Assembly (NCBI GenBank): GCA_005765155.1
Contig: VCCP01000006.1
Span: 2,120,501-2,184,500 of the forward strand
Direction of reading: 5' to 3'
DNA: 64,000 bases
Source of the DNA: Zelopaecilomyces penicillatus
Lineage: Eukaryota; Ascomycota; Sordariomycetes; Hypocreales; Pseudodiploosporaceae
The position numbers and the translations under genes are program-made. Below, in pieces: positions 1-13,100 of this stretch (positions are counted from its first letter, which is position 1; each line of letters begins with the position of its first letter). Below the pieces are notes generated by a model that did not search any database, was not told where the DNA came from, and was given only the letters and a program-made list of their open reading frames with translations.

Positions 1-340
1 ACACGGTGTCTCGGAGAGTGTCGACATCTCTTTAACCCACTGTCACTCGTTTCCTCCCCCCGTCGTCGTCCAACGAGCCCGGCTTGCCGACCTCCCACCA
101 GTGTTGCTTTGCGCAATAGAAATTACAACACGGACGGCTTGTGACAACGAGACAGCCCCCCTGACATTCAACAAAACCCACGATTACAGCATCAACATAT
201 ATTGCAATTCAGTAGCATTTTGCTTTGCAGACCCTCCGAGATTTGACCAACGTTGTTGGAGTAACTCCTGGGCCACCCCGCCGACCACCACCCGCAACTC
301 GGAACCACGAGAGCTGTCGACACATCCGGCTACCGCAACC

Positions 341-2762
341 ATGGCCGCAGTCAGCACCTCTCCGCCTCCAATGTCTGTTTCTCCCAGCTCCCCCAGTCAT
401 AGGGATGCTGTCCCTATGCATGGTTTGCCACACGCAGGCAGATCCGGTGCCGAAACGATGCGCAAGCCTGTTCCGCTCCCGACGCTCTCAGTGAACTCTG
501 ATGCCAAGCTGCGGGACGCTCCGGTGTCTCCAGTTAGAGTGAATTTGCAGCAGGAAAATTGGGCGCAGCCGTCCAATGCAGATATTGAACACGCCCACAT
601 GCAGGCCCGGCAGTCTTCGTCCCATTATGATGTTGCAGATTCAGCTCGCCATCAGCCCCCGAGACACGTCCATGGATCTGTTGGTGCCGAGTCCGACGCC
701 AGCTCTGGTGCGGCAACTGCCGCCTATGAGAAGCTCTCGTCACTACAAATTTCGGAAGATAACTCACAGTCTCAACATTCAACCACTCCCACCTCGGTAA
801 TGAATAATAATCGTGCCCATCCTGATTCTAGCCTCTCTTCCACATTGGTGACAGCTGAGAGACTAGACCGCAACGCCATGAACCCGCAACAGCGTGTCCG
901 AAATCAAGATGCCCACCGAACTAGCCGTGAATCGGATGATACGGTTAGCTCCCGCCATCCCGTGTCGATGCAATCGTCTGCCACCACCAGTGCGAGCTCC
1001 CTGTCAGGCGTAAACGAGAATATGGAATGCCCGCCTAATGGTGATTCTCCTGGGAGCTCTGTCATTGAGGGTAACCTGCCCCGCGCCCAGTCCATTCCTC
1101 AATTCCAGTACCATCACCAGGATTTTCTCCCTCGCGCACCTAGTAATCCAAGTGATGGTATGAGAACCGCCTCAAACCCAGATTTGGTGGACAGTTCGGG
1201 AAACATCAGGCGTCATTTAACACCCAACACCAACTACCAGAAGAGGAGCTCGATGCCACGCCCACAATCATCCTATTCCGTCTATTCTGAAATGGGGGCT
1301 CGGGGTCGTTCCCCGGGATTAATGCCTGGAAACTCACACATGCGCGCCCCCTCAGTTCAATCACGGAGGTCTCCTGATGTTCGTCCCACTTCATATGCAG
1401 AGCTTCTCAATGTACCATACCCCCAGCAAGCTCCTGCTCCAATCGCCATGGACAATTCATTTCTTCGCAATGCCGTGGGTAACAATGCGTCATTGCTGAG
1501 TGCCCAGAAGACGTTAGAAATGTACCGCCAGAACGTTAAAAAGACGAACGATTTCTCCATACAGTATTCTTTTGCCATCTTCCTCATTTCAACTGCTCAG
1601 GAGCAAGGCTTGGATGTGACAGATCCAAAGACAGCGAAAGGGAGCCCACGGCCATTGAGGGACTTGGATAGCCCTATCGTTGAGGCCAGCGTTGCTAGCC
1701 CTCAAGAATTGCTTCGGGAAGCTCGCCAGATTTTGCAACGGTTAGCAAGCGGTGGCTACCCATTCGCTCAGTACTACTTGGCTGATGGCTTTGCGTCTGG
1801 CCTCTTCAGCAAGGGTAAGGAAGACTACAACTCCGCCTATCCACTTTTTATTCTTGCAGCCAAGCATGGGCACGCTGAGTCGGCATATCGGACAGCTCTT
1901 TGCTATGAGTTCGGTTGGGGATGTCGCAAGGATCCCGCTAAAGCGGTGCAATACTTGCGTACTGCTGCTTCCAAGAGACATCCCGGCGCAATGACTCGAC
2001 TTGGCAAGGCTTGCTTATCGGGCGATCTTGGCGAGAAAAGATACCGTGAGGGTATTAAGTGGATGAAACTAGCAGCAGAGTCTTCTGATGCCCAGTACAA
2101 CTCTGCCCCGTATCAGTTGGGCTGTTTATATGAAACAGGATATGGTGATGATATTTTCCAGGATGCTAGCTATGCCGCCGAGTTATTCACACAAGCTGCT
2201 GATTTGGGCCATCCAGAGGCCAATTTCCGCATGGGAGATGCCTATGAGCATGGCTTGCTTAACTGCCCACGAGACCCAGCCCTTAGTGTCCATTTCTATA
2301 CTGGTGCCGCTGAGCGCGAACATGCGGCTGCCATGATGGGGCTATGCGCCTGGTACATGGTTGGAGCCCCCCCGATCCTTGAAAAGGACGAGGAAGAAGC
2401 CTATGAATGGGCAAGACGTTCCGCAGATTTGGGTAAGTCTGGAACCGATAATGACGTCCTGGCCGCCAGCTCTTTGCCCGAATACACTACTAATTATCTT
2501 TCTTCTCAAAATAGGTTATGTCAAAGCCCAATACGCCGTTGGATATTTTACTGAGATGGGTATTGGCTGCCGACGCGATATTCTAGAGGCCAACGTCTGG
2601 TATGTTAAGGCTGCAGACGCCGGTGACGAAAGAGCCAAGCAACGGTTGTCCATAATTCAAGCCGCTGTGAGCGGAAAAGGAACTCCTATGGAAGTGGCCC
2701 CACCTCGGACTGGCAAAGTAACTAAGGCGCCCAAAGACGATAAGGAGTGTGTCGTTATGTGA
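341..2762 (+). CDS. CHS4/SKT5-like chitin synthase activator, Sel1 repeats
   Basis: Two exons, 341-2432 and 2515-2762, joined through a GTAAGT...ATAG intron give 779 aa. Residues 1 to about 430 are low-complexity and rich in Ser, Pro and Gln. From about residue 457 to 760 there is a run of Sel1-type (TPR-like) helical repeats with the usual A-x-Y-x-L-G-x-x-Y-x-x-G pattern. The protein ends in Cys-Val-Val-Met, a farnesylation CaaX box; yeast Chs4/Skt5, which recruits and activates chitin synthase III at the bud neck, is also prenylated at its C-terminus. I infer a role in delivering or activating chitin synthase at the membrane. The ATG at 341 was chosen because homologous N-termini are Ser/Pro-rich; the frame is open up to 101 but that part looks like leader. 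Without the intron the ORF would stop at 2554 and lose the last repeats and the CaaX box. The exact paralogue (CHS4 or another SKT5-like) is uncertain. Confidence 0.9.
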
Positions 2763-3708
2763 ATGTCTTGGACAAACTCACTCCCATTTTTTTTTAAGAA
2801 ACGAACAATATTTGAAAGCATAGGCTTGACAAACAGCCTTATACGACTAATACAGAACGAACGAATCCTGGACGATATCCCTCCCTGAATTCCTCTACAA
2901 GGAACCTTGATTTATTTTAAAAAAACGGAAAGCATGCTCACATTTTATCTTGCGTGTGTTTGGTTTTGGCATCACCGCGTCATTGGTGCCCTGGCGCTTG
3001 ATTTCGTGGGTCTTCTTTATATGACTTATGGTTGGCTTTGTGTGCTTCTTTGTCTCCTTGGGGAAGTCAGGATGGATAGGATGAACAAGAGCGGGGATGA
3101 ATAGAGAGCACAAGAGGAAGGAGGCAAATGCCGATCCTTATTCTGCAATCTTCTTTTTTTACTTCCTTTTTTTGGAAACTTCCTTTACCTGGGCAAAGTT
3201 GACAGCAATAGGATCTTTCTTTGCTAGGCTTGTGTTGGGTGGTGGAGAGAGTGCCCCTAATCTATTATTCTACCGGTGGTTTTTGCATACTCGAGATGGT
3301 TGAACGAGTCGGTGGCATGAAAGATTTTTGTTCTCTTTGTTGTCATAGCCCAATGCTCACGGCGGCGTTTTGGAGTATGTATGTGGCTGGATATAGCTAA
3401 GCCGAAGACATAATAATACCCTTTTTTTCCGACAATATTAATTCTCGAAGGAGTATTATGAAGCGGTACATGGAGCTTAATACCTACCTAGTAGAATTGG
3501 GTCCTAGAGAGGGCATTGCTTTGCTTTCGAGGCCGCGGTGTCGCAACAGATGAGAATCAACATAAGGCTGCATCTACGAAGTATTTATGTAACTTGAACC
3601 ATTATGTAGATACTATTACTTACCACTTAGCCGTATTGTAGTGCTAGACTTGTAAGTATAGATGGATAATGCAACCTGTCAGGCTTGCAGAGGTTTCATT
3701 TTCGCAAA

Positions 3709-3720
3709 GGGGGGGGGGGG
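3709..3720 (+). repeat. Poly-G tract (12 G)
   Basis: Twelve consecutive G residues after a short AAA, in a gene-free spacer. It is a mononucleotide microsatellite and a likely site of length variation or sequencing error. Confidence 0.9.
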
Positions 3721-5751
3721 CAATGTGTGTTTCGCGATCCGAGAAGCACCCTGTCAGATGAAACAAAAGCATGGGGTGAATGCATTCAGTACAATTTCGA
3801 GCGAGCATGAATTAACCAAAACTGATAGGCGGGAGGAAGTGTGAAACACATGGAAAGCAGACTTGAAGTGCTACAATGTTTGTTTGGCTATCTGTGAAAT
3901 ATGGATAGTATATGCAGGACTGGTGCATAGGAGGAAGGACACAGTCTGGATTTTGTCATAAAGGGTGGTGGTCTCTTCATCAATCGTGCAGGGCTAGAAA
4001 TGCCCAAAGCATTTTCCTGTCATCGCTATAGGGAAGTATGCATGTCTTTGAGTGAACAGCTGTCATACCTGTCATACTAGTACTACCTAATCTAATTGAT
4101 GTATGAGGTTGGCATGTCAGTTGATATTATCAGTTGACCGGTTTCAGAAACCACCCAAAGAATCTCAACTCTCACATCTGCAAGGTACAAGTTACAAATA
4201 GATAGATCTGTGGCAATGTCATGCATGATGCACGCTCGGTTTACCTGTGTGCACCCCTAACATACATACAGACTACTAGGTAATACTGTACTCAGTACAT
4301 ACTTTATAGAAGAGAGGGGAGGAGGGGCCGTGCAGTGGGCGGTGACGAAGTTGGAAAGAGTAATGGCGACCTCTGCGGCCGTAACCACAAGGCTCGCAGT
4401 TTGTCAAGGATTAGATCTTGGTGGGTAGGTAGGTATCTGGGTAGTTCGGACTCGAGCCAGATGGCGGTGTGTGCGGCGGCAAGGTACGTACCGGCGGAAT
4501 GATGGCAGCAGCACTGTGTCTGGCTGACTGTCTGTGGGTTAAATGCTGCTGCTGCTGGGCTCGTCAGTTGCGGATATGGAGGGAGCCGTTGTCAGGCAGG
4601 CGGCTTACAGGTACAGCTGCATGTACCAAGACTCTCGTGCTGAACCAGCGTCCCAATCGGTCCATCATCCCACAGCGCCACAACGACTAATTGGTTCATG
4701 GGCTCACGCAAAGCCCCGCCGCTCCCCGCGTTCATTTAAACGAGTCGCGTTAATCGCGTGGCTTTCGCGCCTAGACGCGTCATTAACTGACAACGTCACC
4801 AGACACCAAGCGGCATTATCAAGCATAATGCCAAAACGCCTGCAATCCATCCATCTTCATTGTCCTTCCCCACCCCTCGATTTCTCCGCTCAATTGTGCC
4901 TGAACGCTCATTGAGCGTCTACCAGGCACCAGGGTGATGGTAATGGCTCCAATTGGAGACAGCAGGACCTCCTAGCTTTCTATTTGTACGCTTTTCAGTT
5001 CAGTAGGACTAGTAGCTGTGAAAGACGCGCAGATGTGGGTGTCATTCGGCCCACGGTCCATGGAGTGTGGAATGTGCAAGAGGGCTGAGAAAATGGCTTG
5101 CAGTGGCGGCCTTTTGGAGATGGGAAAGAAGGGAGCATGTGGCTTTGTTTAGAACCAAATAGAGTCGTTCCAAAGAGGCTTGAGGCGGGACGGACGGGAC
5201 TGGATGAAAGTGGAGTGATTAGAAGACAGAGAGCTCACGGGGCGCCACCATGTTCATGGTCAAGAGACGCCGTCTTCTTAGGTTTTTCTTTCTGCGCACT
5301 ACGTCAAGGTAAGTCGACGGTTGCCGTTTGTCTAGATGGCATAGCCTGACGGCCGATCCGGACGACGCTGCTGACCTCATTGATGACGCCGTACGGAAAA
5401 AGGACTGGCGGATAGGTTTACATACCACATAATCTTTGCTAGCCTACGCCCAGTACGGCGAGTATCTACTGCTTCTTCTGTACGGAGTAGGTGCTTTCGT
5501 CATGCCCACAGGCAATACAGTACGAATTACGGACATGGAAGTAAGCTCGTCAAGATGGTCAAGGCAATCTCTTTTTGTTCCCTCCTCAAACTGAGAGGCA
5601 CGAGCAATTCTTGCGCAGATGGGTGCTCGCTGCATGCCAAAGAGTTGATCTGGCTGCCCGGAGGACAGGCATAAAGATCCAATTCCAAAAGATGATTCGA
5701 AACGACCTCGTGCTCACAAAGAAATTCGCCTCAACCCACACATACGTGTGC

Positions 5752-5790
5752 CCACACCACACCACACCACACCACACGCACACGCACACC
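5752..5790 (+). repeat. CACAC/CA-rich microsatellite
   Basis: Tandem 5-bp CACAC-type units (ACCAC repeated about six times) followed by CACG/CA units. It lies in non-coding DNA and explains the low-complexity His/Thr and Cys/Val ORFs on the two strands. Confidence 0.85.
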
Positions 5791-7556
5791 AGACAAGTGC
5801 AGGCGAGGAGAGAGCAGTGCGTGCATCGTGAGTGTGTGCATATGTGTGCACGGGCAGAACCAACGCATGCGGAGACGCTCATGATGCTACTGTAGGTAAG
5901 TTGAAGCACCAAAGCATCAGCAGATAGTACTACGGTTGCTGAATGACAGGTACCTATCCTAGAAATGTGTGCAGCTACTACCTAGGTAACCTGTCATGAA
6001 ATGTTACCACAAACGTGTCTCCTTCTCCTCTCCTTCCTTGCGCGTCCTCATCATCACCTGGAGACAGGTTGGCAGGCTAGAACCACGAGCCGTGCCTTCA
6101 TCCCGGCCGCTAGCCTACTGGCTAACCAGTCGACAGCAAGCCCACTCGTCCCTACCTGGCAGAATAGTCGAAATGATTAAAAGATTGGCGAAGAGGGGAA
6201 GTCTCGGCCCTGGGATCAGGTACTAAGGGGAAGGCACACCCACCCACACACCTGCCTGTAGAGATGATAACGTTAGAACCGTCCTAGTTTTGGACCCAAG
6301 TCGGAAGAAAGAGCAGGAAAGTCGGATGACAAGAGACCAAAGCGGTGTCCTGTCGCGTTCGGAATGGTGGGTGGAGCCTGCCGTGGACGGGTTGAGCGAG
6401 TGCTGGAACAAGTGTGTGTGGTGTGTCGACTGTTCCTTCCTACCATCTTTGTCGCTGCAAACGGCCAACTTACCCATCTTGATACATTGGTAGCCAAAGC
6501 TGTACCACCTTTTACTGTTTCTCTTCTTACTGTATGTGTGAGTTTCTCTCTCTGCCTCGTTAGGCTGCAGATGCGACCCGAGTTGCTTTGGATTTCTATA
6601 CCCACTTGCCATCGCCCATGTCTGTTGCTTTGCTTTACTGCTCAACCCGACGCGCAACTCTCTCAAGCCGCCATGGGCTTGGTGGTGTGGTGGGTGCCGA
6701 ATTTGACTGCATCATTCCTGGAGCTAGTTGCACTGTGCAAGGTCCCTAGACTGTCATAAAAGGGTACTGAAAGATCTCTTCCATTGGTACTTAGGGCCCT
6801 GCATTAACGTGGGTACATGGGCTGACAATTGCTCTGTGGGTGACAACTGGAAGAAATGTGATATCTTAGTACTAAGTCATAGGTACTTAATAGCATTTCT
6901 GTACTTCCTACTTGCTACACTAGGAGCACTATTAGGCGCCCCGTCCTCCCACACAGTGCTGACATCTACACTGTGTACGGCGTCGTTTGTCTTTCACCAC
7001 GTTTTAGGGCAGCGTGCTCTGCTGGGCCAGGCATTGACACCCCTGTCAGACTCTCACGTCCCCCCAGACACTCAGTCCAATTCTCTGATCTGCTCATATT
7101 AGGTCCCCAACATCCCCCAGCAGCCCCCCCTCTGGTTCCTCCCCCAGGCTGCCCCCCAGAACACTACAGAACGACAAAGTACAGCTGCCCGTCAGGCCTC
7201 TTCACCCGATCACCCAGAACTTGATCCTTTCATCGCTATTGTTCGCATCTATCACTGCCGATTGTTCTCCCGCATCAATCAACCTCGACTTTCGAATCGC
7301 TTCTGGCTCGATCAAACTCCCACTGGACCTCGCACATACCGCTTTATATCATTTTTACAACAAACGATCCGCACCTTGGCGCCGCGCGCGCGAAAAAATC
7401 CACACCCTCGCTCTTGTCGCAAAGGTTTTGCGACAAGGCGCTGGTTGCGACTTGCGACAGCACCACGGCATCGGCAACCCGTGGCACAACCAGACCATTT
7501 GCCTCGTTTAGCGCATCCTCCACCTTTTCCAAACGTTCTCATCCTTCGATTCGACA

Positions 7557-8396
7557 ATGCTTCTCCCATCCGCCTTGACTTGCGACGCTTCACAGCCCTC
7601 CTCACGCTCTCGAACTCCAAGGTCTGGCCTCTTCGTCTCACCACCCGCCAGTCCCCCGATCATGTCGTCGCAGAGCACCATCGGAAATATCATGAACACA
7701 TGCCGCTCCCTACAATCCCTGATTTCTATGAATGCACAGACCGATATTGCTGCTATTGCGCCCTCACCGTCACTGGCGCAACTCCCAACACCGCCTCTCA
7801 CACATGCGCCATCACCTATCAAGCTGCGGCTACGATCGCGCACAACAAGCGCCAAATTAGAGGACCGGGGCGAGGAGGGCCTTGGCCCGAGAAGAAGGAT
7901 AGTAAGACGTGCGCCCCCAAGAGGCGCGAACAAGCGCCGGCGACCCCTCGACGATGAAATGATCCGGGATGACGTTGACTTCAATCGCACTGCCGATTCT
8001 GATAGCGATTCAGACCTGGAGACAGGTCCGCAGCTTGTAGAAGAAGAGAAGCAAGCGCCATCAACTCCTAAGCGCGCGCGCATTGCGCCTGATCAATTAC
8101 CTCTGGGGCTTGAGAGGTCTGACTTCCACGATGTTCACCTGCGTGAGAGTGGCACCGTGGTGGAACCCGACAAGCCAAGTACCGAGTGGAGTGCCGAAGA
8201 TGACCGCATCCTAGTTGAGTTAGTTCTTGAGAAGCTAAAGCTCTCCAAAACAGAATGGCAGGACTGCGCACGCAGTCTTGGCAAGGACCGACATACTGTT
8301 AGTCGCCGCTGGAAGAGCCTGATCATGCATGGCGATGTCGGTGTCAAGACGAGGAGTAGTAGCCGGCGCACCAAACTACACTCTACCTGGCGGTGA
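7557..8396 (+). CDS. Myb/SANT-like domain protein, uncharacterised
   Basis: A single uninterrupted ORF of 279 aa. The first 170 residues are disordered and rich in Ser, Pro and Arg, with basic stretches (Arg-Lys clusters around residues 110-135) that could be nuclear localisation signals, then an acidic Asp/Ser run near 140-155. Residues about 209-262 form a Myb/SANT-like helix bundle: Trp-Ser-x-Glu-Asp-Asp-Arg-Ile-Leu at the start, a second Trp (Glu-Trp-Gln-Asp), then Arg-His-Thr-Val-Ser-Arg-Arg-Trp-Lys-Ser-Leu as the recognition helix. I infer a nuclear DNA-binding or chromatin protein; no specific orthologue is recognised. A downstream ATG at 7662 (Met-Ser-Ser-Gln) is an alternative start. 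A 231-aa ORF in another frame (7262-7957) overlaps and looks like a shadow. Confidence 0.75.
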   Translation: MLLPSALTCDASQPSSRSRTPRSGLFVSPPASPPIMSSQSTIGNIMNTCRSLQSLISMNAQTDIAAIAPSPSLAQLPTPPLTHAPSPIKLRLRSRTTSAKLEDRGEEGLGPRRRIVRRAPPRGANKRRRPLDDEMIRDDVDFNRTADSDSDSDLETGPQLVEEEKQAPSTPKRARIAPDQLPLGLERSDFHDVHLRESGTVVEPDKPSTEWSAEDDRILVELVLEKLKLSKTEWQDCARSLGKDRHTVSRRWKSLIMHGDVGVKTRSSSRRTKLHSTWR

Positions 8397-10183
8397 TTTT
8401 GCAAGTTCACACGTCATGACTAGTCAATTTCTGGCTCGGCAATGATTTTCCTTTGTTCTCTTTTGATTTGCATGCATGCCATCTGCTGTCGCCTGGATAA
8501 ACATTCCATATGAGGCCTGTTTCTTCATGTCTGATGGTTTGAAACATACTCTGTTATTTGAAGCCTTTGAGTCACAGTTCATTTCGGCGTTGGGAGGGAG
8601 AGAGACAAGGGGGGAGGGTTGTGCAGGTCATTTTGTTTTACGGCGAGCGAATTATTCGCGTCATTTTATCACTTTTTTTAGGGACCACGCAGAGGAAGCG
8701 GGGCCGAAAGAGATGCTTTAGGAGTTTAAGAGGAAGGAGGGGGAGCTTGCTGGAGTTTGTTGATGTTGCTGCTGATATCCGCCTGTCGTCAAATGCGTGC
8801 GCGCAAACGAGGCTAGCTAACTGCGCATCACTGGTTCTGTTTTTTATTTCTTTTTCATCATGAAACTACATGGAAGAGCATCATGTTATAAAGAGGCTCC
8901 ATAGAGGAGACTTTTCGATTGAAGGAATTGTGATAGGGGCGTCGCAACGAAAAAAAAGTCAAGACTAGCTAGCTAGCTATTTCGTGGTTTGTTTCCATCA
9001 CCACGAGATATACTAAGAGAAGGAGAAGGAGAGAAAATCTTTTTCTTTGCCTTGAAAAAATATCAAGCCACTTCGTTTTCCCCCAACACTGCAAAATGCG
9101 CATGTGTTAACTTGTGCTTGTTCTGTGCCTTACATTCATTATCCACACCTTGTATACATTCAATTTTCCAAGGGCCATAATGAATGAGTCTTGCACTCCT
9201 TCCTAATATCGGCTCTTCTCTCCCCAGGCGCAAATACGATAACAGACACAGCGAAGACTATTTGGCCGAGATACGCCAAAAGCCCTCGTAATCGCCCCCT
9301 CCCCCAAACACCCTCTTCTCCCTTCTCCCTTCTTCACCACTCGCCGCCCCGCTGCAGAGTTCGCACAAACAAAGGGAGGGGGAGGCAGGGGACTTGTTTT
9401 ACAGCGGCCCGGAGGTGTCGACTGAATAATATGCAGGAACCCGAAGTAGAATCTTGGCAAGGGCGAGAAAGAGGAGGGGGAAGGGAGATAGTTAGGTGGG
9501 TGTGGCACACTTGAAGAGCACTGAAGAAAGGGCGAGGATAAGAAGCCAAGAGAAGAAAAGCATGAGCCACATAAGATGGACAAACAGATTGCAAAGAGAT
9601 ATCCATTCATCTCTCCAGGAATTATTCTATTTCTTCATAGCTCCGTAATAGCAAGCCTCTATTTTGCACCTTTCAATAACCCCTTTCCCCTGCCCCTTCG
9701 ACATAATAGCCACGCCTCGATTCCTAGTCGTCCGTAGCTCCCTCTCCACTTCCAGTATCCATCACGAAGGCCGCCCTCGGCTCTTTATCTTAAAAAATAA
9801 TAATATCTGTTAATATATACCTCAATGCCCAGTGTCCCTGGTATATAGAGCCAACCCCACAGTGCTTTGGGGGAATCTTTTGCTGCTGAATTATACACTG
9901 CCCCTTTTCCTGTAAAGTAAATGCCATGTGCTCTCCGCTAATACGTGACCAAGACCAAAAAATAACATGGTCAAACCAATACTGACCGGAAAAAAAAAGA
10001 ATGCAGAGGTTGACGCTCACTTCCATGCTGTTGGCACACACAAAAAAAAAGGAAACCATGTAACCCTCCAACAATAACCAAATCTATGGATGCCCGCCTC
10101 AAACCAAAACGACAAAAGGTATATCGTAAAAACTAAAAGGGGCTGGAGTCTGCGAAGAACGAGGAACAGCCCACCGTCCCATG
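8397..10183. other. Spacer between convergent genes
   Basis: This stretch holds the 3' regions of the SANT gene (+) and the FUN30-like gene (-). I see no family-like ORF. A short CTAG tandem (8965-8979), purine-rich tracts near 9014-9035 and 9470-9490, and several A-runs are the only features. Confidence 0.6.
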
Positions 10184-13100
10184 CTATGGCGGCGTTCTGC
10201 TGTCCTCCATCATCTTGCGCACCTCCTGCTCTAGGTTCTTCGCCATATCCGCGGGACTTTCATCTTCTTCAATTGCACCAGTCACCTTGTTCGCTAGCTC
10301 AATTTTCTTCTGACACGCCTTGTATATCAGCTCCTCAATGGAGTTCGTTGAAATAAGTCGAATAACTTCTACATCGCGTTTCTGGCCTAGTCGATGCGCG
10401 CGGTTTTCTGCCTGGATATCATCCTGTGGGTTATCCGACTGATCGAAGATGATAACCTTGTTTGCCGACGTTAAGTTGATGCCGGTGCCGCCCGCACCAG
10501 TTGTCAGCAAAAAAGCAGGAATAGTGGTATCGTGGTTGAACTCGTCAATCAATGTCTGCCGCTCCGAAACGTTGGTGTTTCCCATCAACACCTTGTGATC
10601 GATGCCTTCAAGCGCGAGGACCTCCTGTAGAAGTTCAATGATTCTGGAGAATTTGCTAAAGATAAGCACCCGATCACCATTCTCTTGATACTGCGCCAAG
10701 AGTTCCAAAACCTTTTTGACTTTGCCACTGTCATGCTCCGCTGCAGCAGGAATATCAAACTGCTTTAATAGTCGTGGATAATCGCGACACCACAGATGCA
10801 GCTCAAAGTCTGAAGCGTTCCTCAACTCTTGAACAAGATGCTTCAGATCTGGTTGGTGGAGCTCTGACTGAGGGATTCTGTCCATCAGTATCTTGGCCAT
10901 CTCCTCCGTCTTCTTGTCTGTAAAGTGGCGGCGGAATAGCAGCGGATGCAATGCCGCCTTTCGAAGTTGTATCCAGGGATTGTTGTGGTCATTTTGCCGC
11001 CCACGAGGGGCCTTCGTCGCACGTTGCGCGGGCTCCATTTTAAATAGATCCTCAAAGTCGCTATACACAACCTGTTGGGATTTGCTCATTTCACATTTGA
11101 CAACAGTGCAGACCTTTTTAGGCATGTCGGATAACACCTGATCTTTGCGCCGTTGAAGAATAAAGGGTTCAAGAATAGTTCTAGCGCGTTTGACCCGTTC
11201 GGTGTACAAGAATGCCCCGTTGCTAACATCTTTGATTGTGACCTTTTGACTGAAGATGTACTGAATGTGTTCCATATATCCATCAAACATTTTGGGGTTG
11301 ATGAAGTTGAGGAGAGACGTCATCTCCAAAAGATTATTTTGAACAGGGGTTCCTGCTCACAAAAGTCAGCAAACTATATCTTTCAAAGATTACACTGTAC
11401 ATTTAAGGAGAGATAAGGGGGGACAAACCTGTGAGTAGCAATTTCCACTGAGCCGTGATTCTTTGGAGGTCTCTGTAAATCTTGGTGCCTGGATTCTTCA
11501 TCTTGTGTCCTTCATCGAAGATGGCGGCGTTCAGATCAAACGACTGCATTGCTTCCACGTCCTCCTCTGAGTTGATTTGGGAATATGTTGCAAGGACAAC
11601 ATGGTACGAATCTGGGTCGTGTTTAACCTCGTAAGCGATCTCAGCTCGTTCAGATTGAGAGCCCCGATAGCCCATTACGGAAAGGCCTGGTGCAAATTTC
11701 TCGAATTCAGCGAGCCAGTTGTTATAAGTACTGGGTGGTACCACGATTAAATTTGGCCATGGCCTCCTTCCCTTGCGTTGCTTCTCATCCTCTTCGACGA
11801 GGTGGCACATTAAAGATATAACCTGGCATGTCTTGCCCAGGCCCATTTCATCAGCAAGAATGCAGCCGATATCGTAGTTGTAGAGCACGGACATCCAATT
11901 CAAACCAAAGAGTTGAAAAGGTTTCATTTTGCAGTGCCCATCCATAAGCTTTGGCTGGCAGGGAACCAGTGGTCTTGTATATTTTGAGCCACTCATGCTT
12001 GTTGGCGTCGGTGGCATATCCCCTTCAGGGGTTGTTCGTGTACTCGTCTTGATGTGGCCAAAGTTATCGAGGTCCCAGTTGTCCACTACAGCCTTGACGG
12101 CTTGCGCCTTCATCTCACACTTTGCAACAACCTGGTCAATGGCCTCGACAGCATTCAAGAATACCTCTACCGCATCCACCACAGTTTCTCCGATGCTAAG
12201 GCGGGCTGACTTGCGGCTGCCAGGTTTCTTACTGACGCTGACACGCCTCGCTTGCTGAAGGCTGGTGAACGGTCGTGCCTCCACCATGGGCTCTAGCAGA
12301 CTTTCCTTCATCCCTGTCATGGCAGCCAATTCCTTGAGCGTGCTTGTGTTGATTGAATTAAGTACTTTATTATCGTCATCTTGGGTTGGCGAAGGTGAAG
12401 CTTCAGCTCTATATGCATCCTCTTTGTCGTTGTCGACGAGATCGATTATGAGCGGGTCATCGCTGGATGGTGGAGGCGGCAGCTCGCTCGGCTCGGGAGA
12501 CGGAGCGCTGCGTTTGCGAAGTCCTTGCATCAAGCGCCGCCTGGGTAGTTTTGGTGGAGTTGCTGCGGGTGCGGGAGGAGACGAGGAAATGGTAACCCTA
12601 ATTGGCTTTGAGCTAGCTTGTAGTGTGCCCTTGGATACCAATCGGCGACCGTTTGGTTTCGCAGCTGGTTGCAATTTTTGGCTTTGACTTGAACCGTGTT
12701 CTTCAAGCCAAATGATGGCATCATCAATGTCGTTTTTGCCTTCTCGGAGTGCTTCCTTTACCTTGTGTGCTGGAAACCTGTCACCAAAGACATCGAAAAT
12801 TTGTCTCATTTTGTTGTTCATTTCCTTCTCATCCATAGGCGGCCTATAAGCGTAGTTTGCCATCTGTGCCTTGAATGTTGTAGGTCGGATGTTTCCTCTA
12901 GGAGGGGTTAGGCTTTCATCATCATCAGATAGAAGACTAATCGGTTCAGGAGTTCGCCGCTTCGACACTGGGAGATTATTTTGTCTGGGAGGCGGGCGGA
13001 ACAGAGTTCCAGCAGGAGCAAGACGCGAGCCCAGCTTTGCAAGTTGTGGCGGCTGCTGAAAGGGTGACGAGGCAGGAACCTCGACTACACTCGCAGGCGA

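Larger units (their letters stand above)
2763..7556. other. 4.8 kb spacer, no recognisable gene
   Basis: No ORF here resembles a known family; the longest are about 110-147 aa, overlap on opposite strands and have simple composition. The stretch holds a 12-G tract (3709-3720), a CACAC-type microsatellite (about 5752-5790), and several TAGGTA/TACCTA clusters (for example near 3481, 4422, 5950 and 5981). The left end is the 3' UTR of the CHS4-like gene and the right end the leader of the SANT gene. Confidence 0.6.

Noticed and set aside
7262..7957. 231-aa ORF overlapping the SANT gene
   Set aside because: Arg/Pro/His-rich shadow frame; the SANT frame has a real domain.
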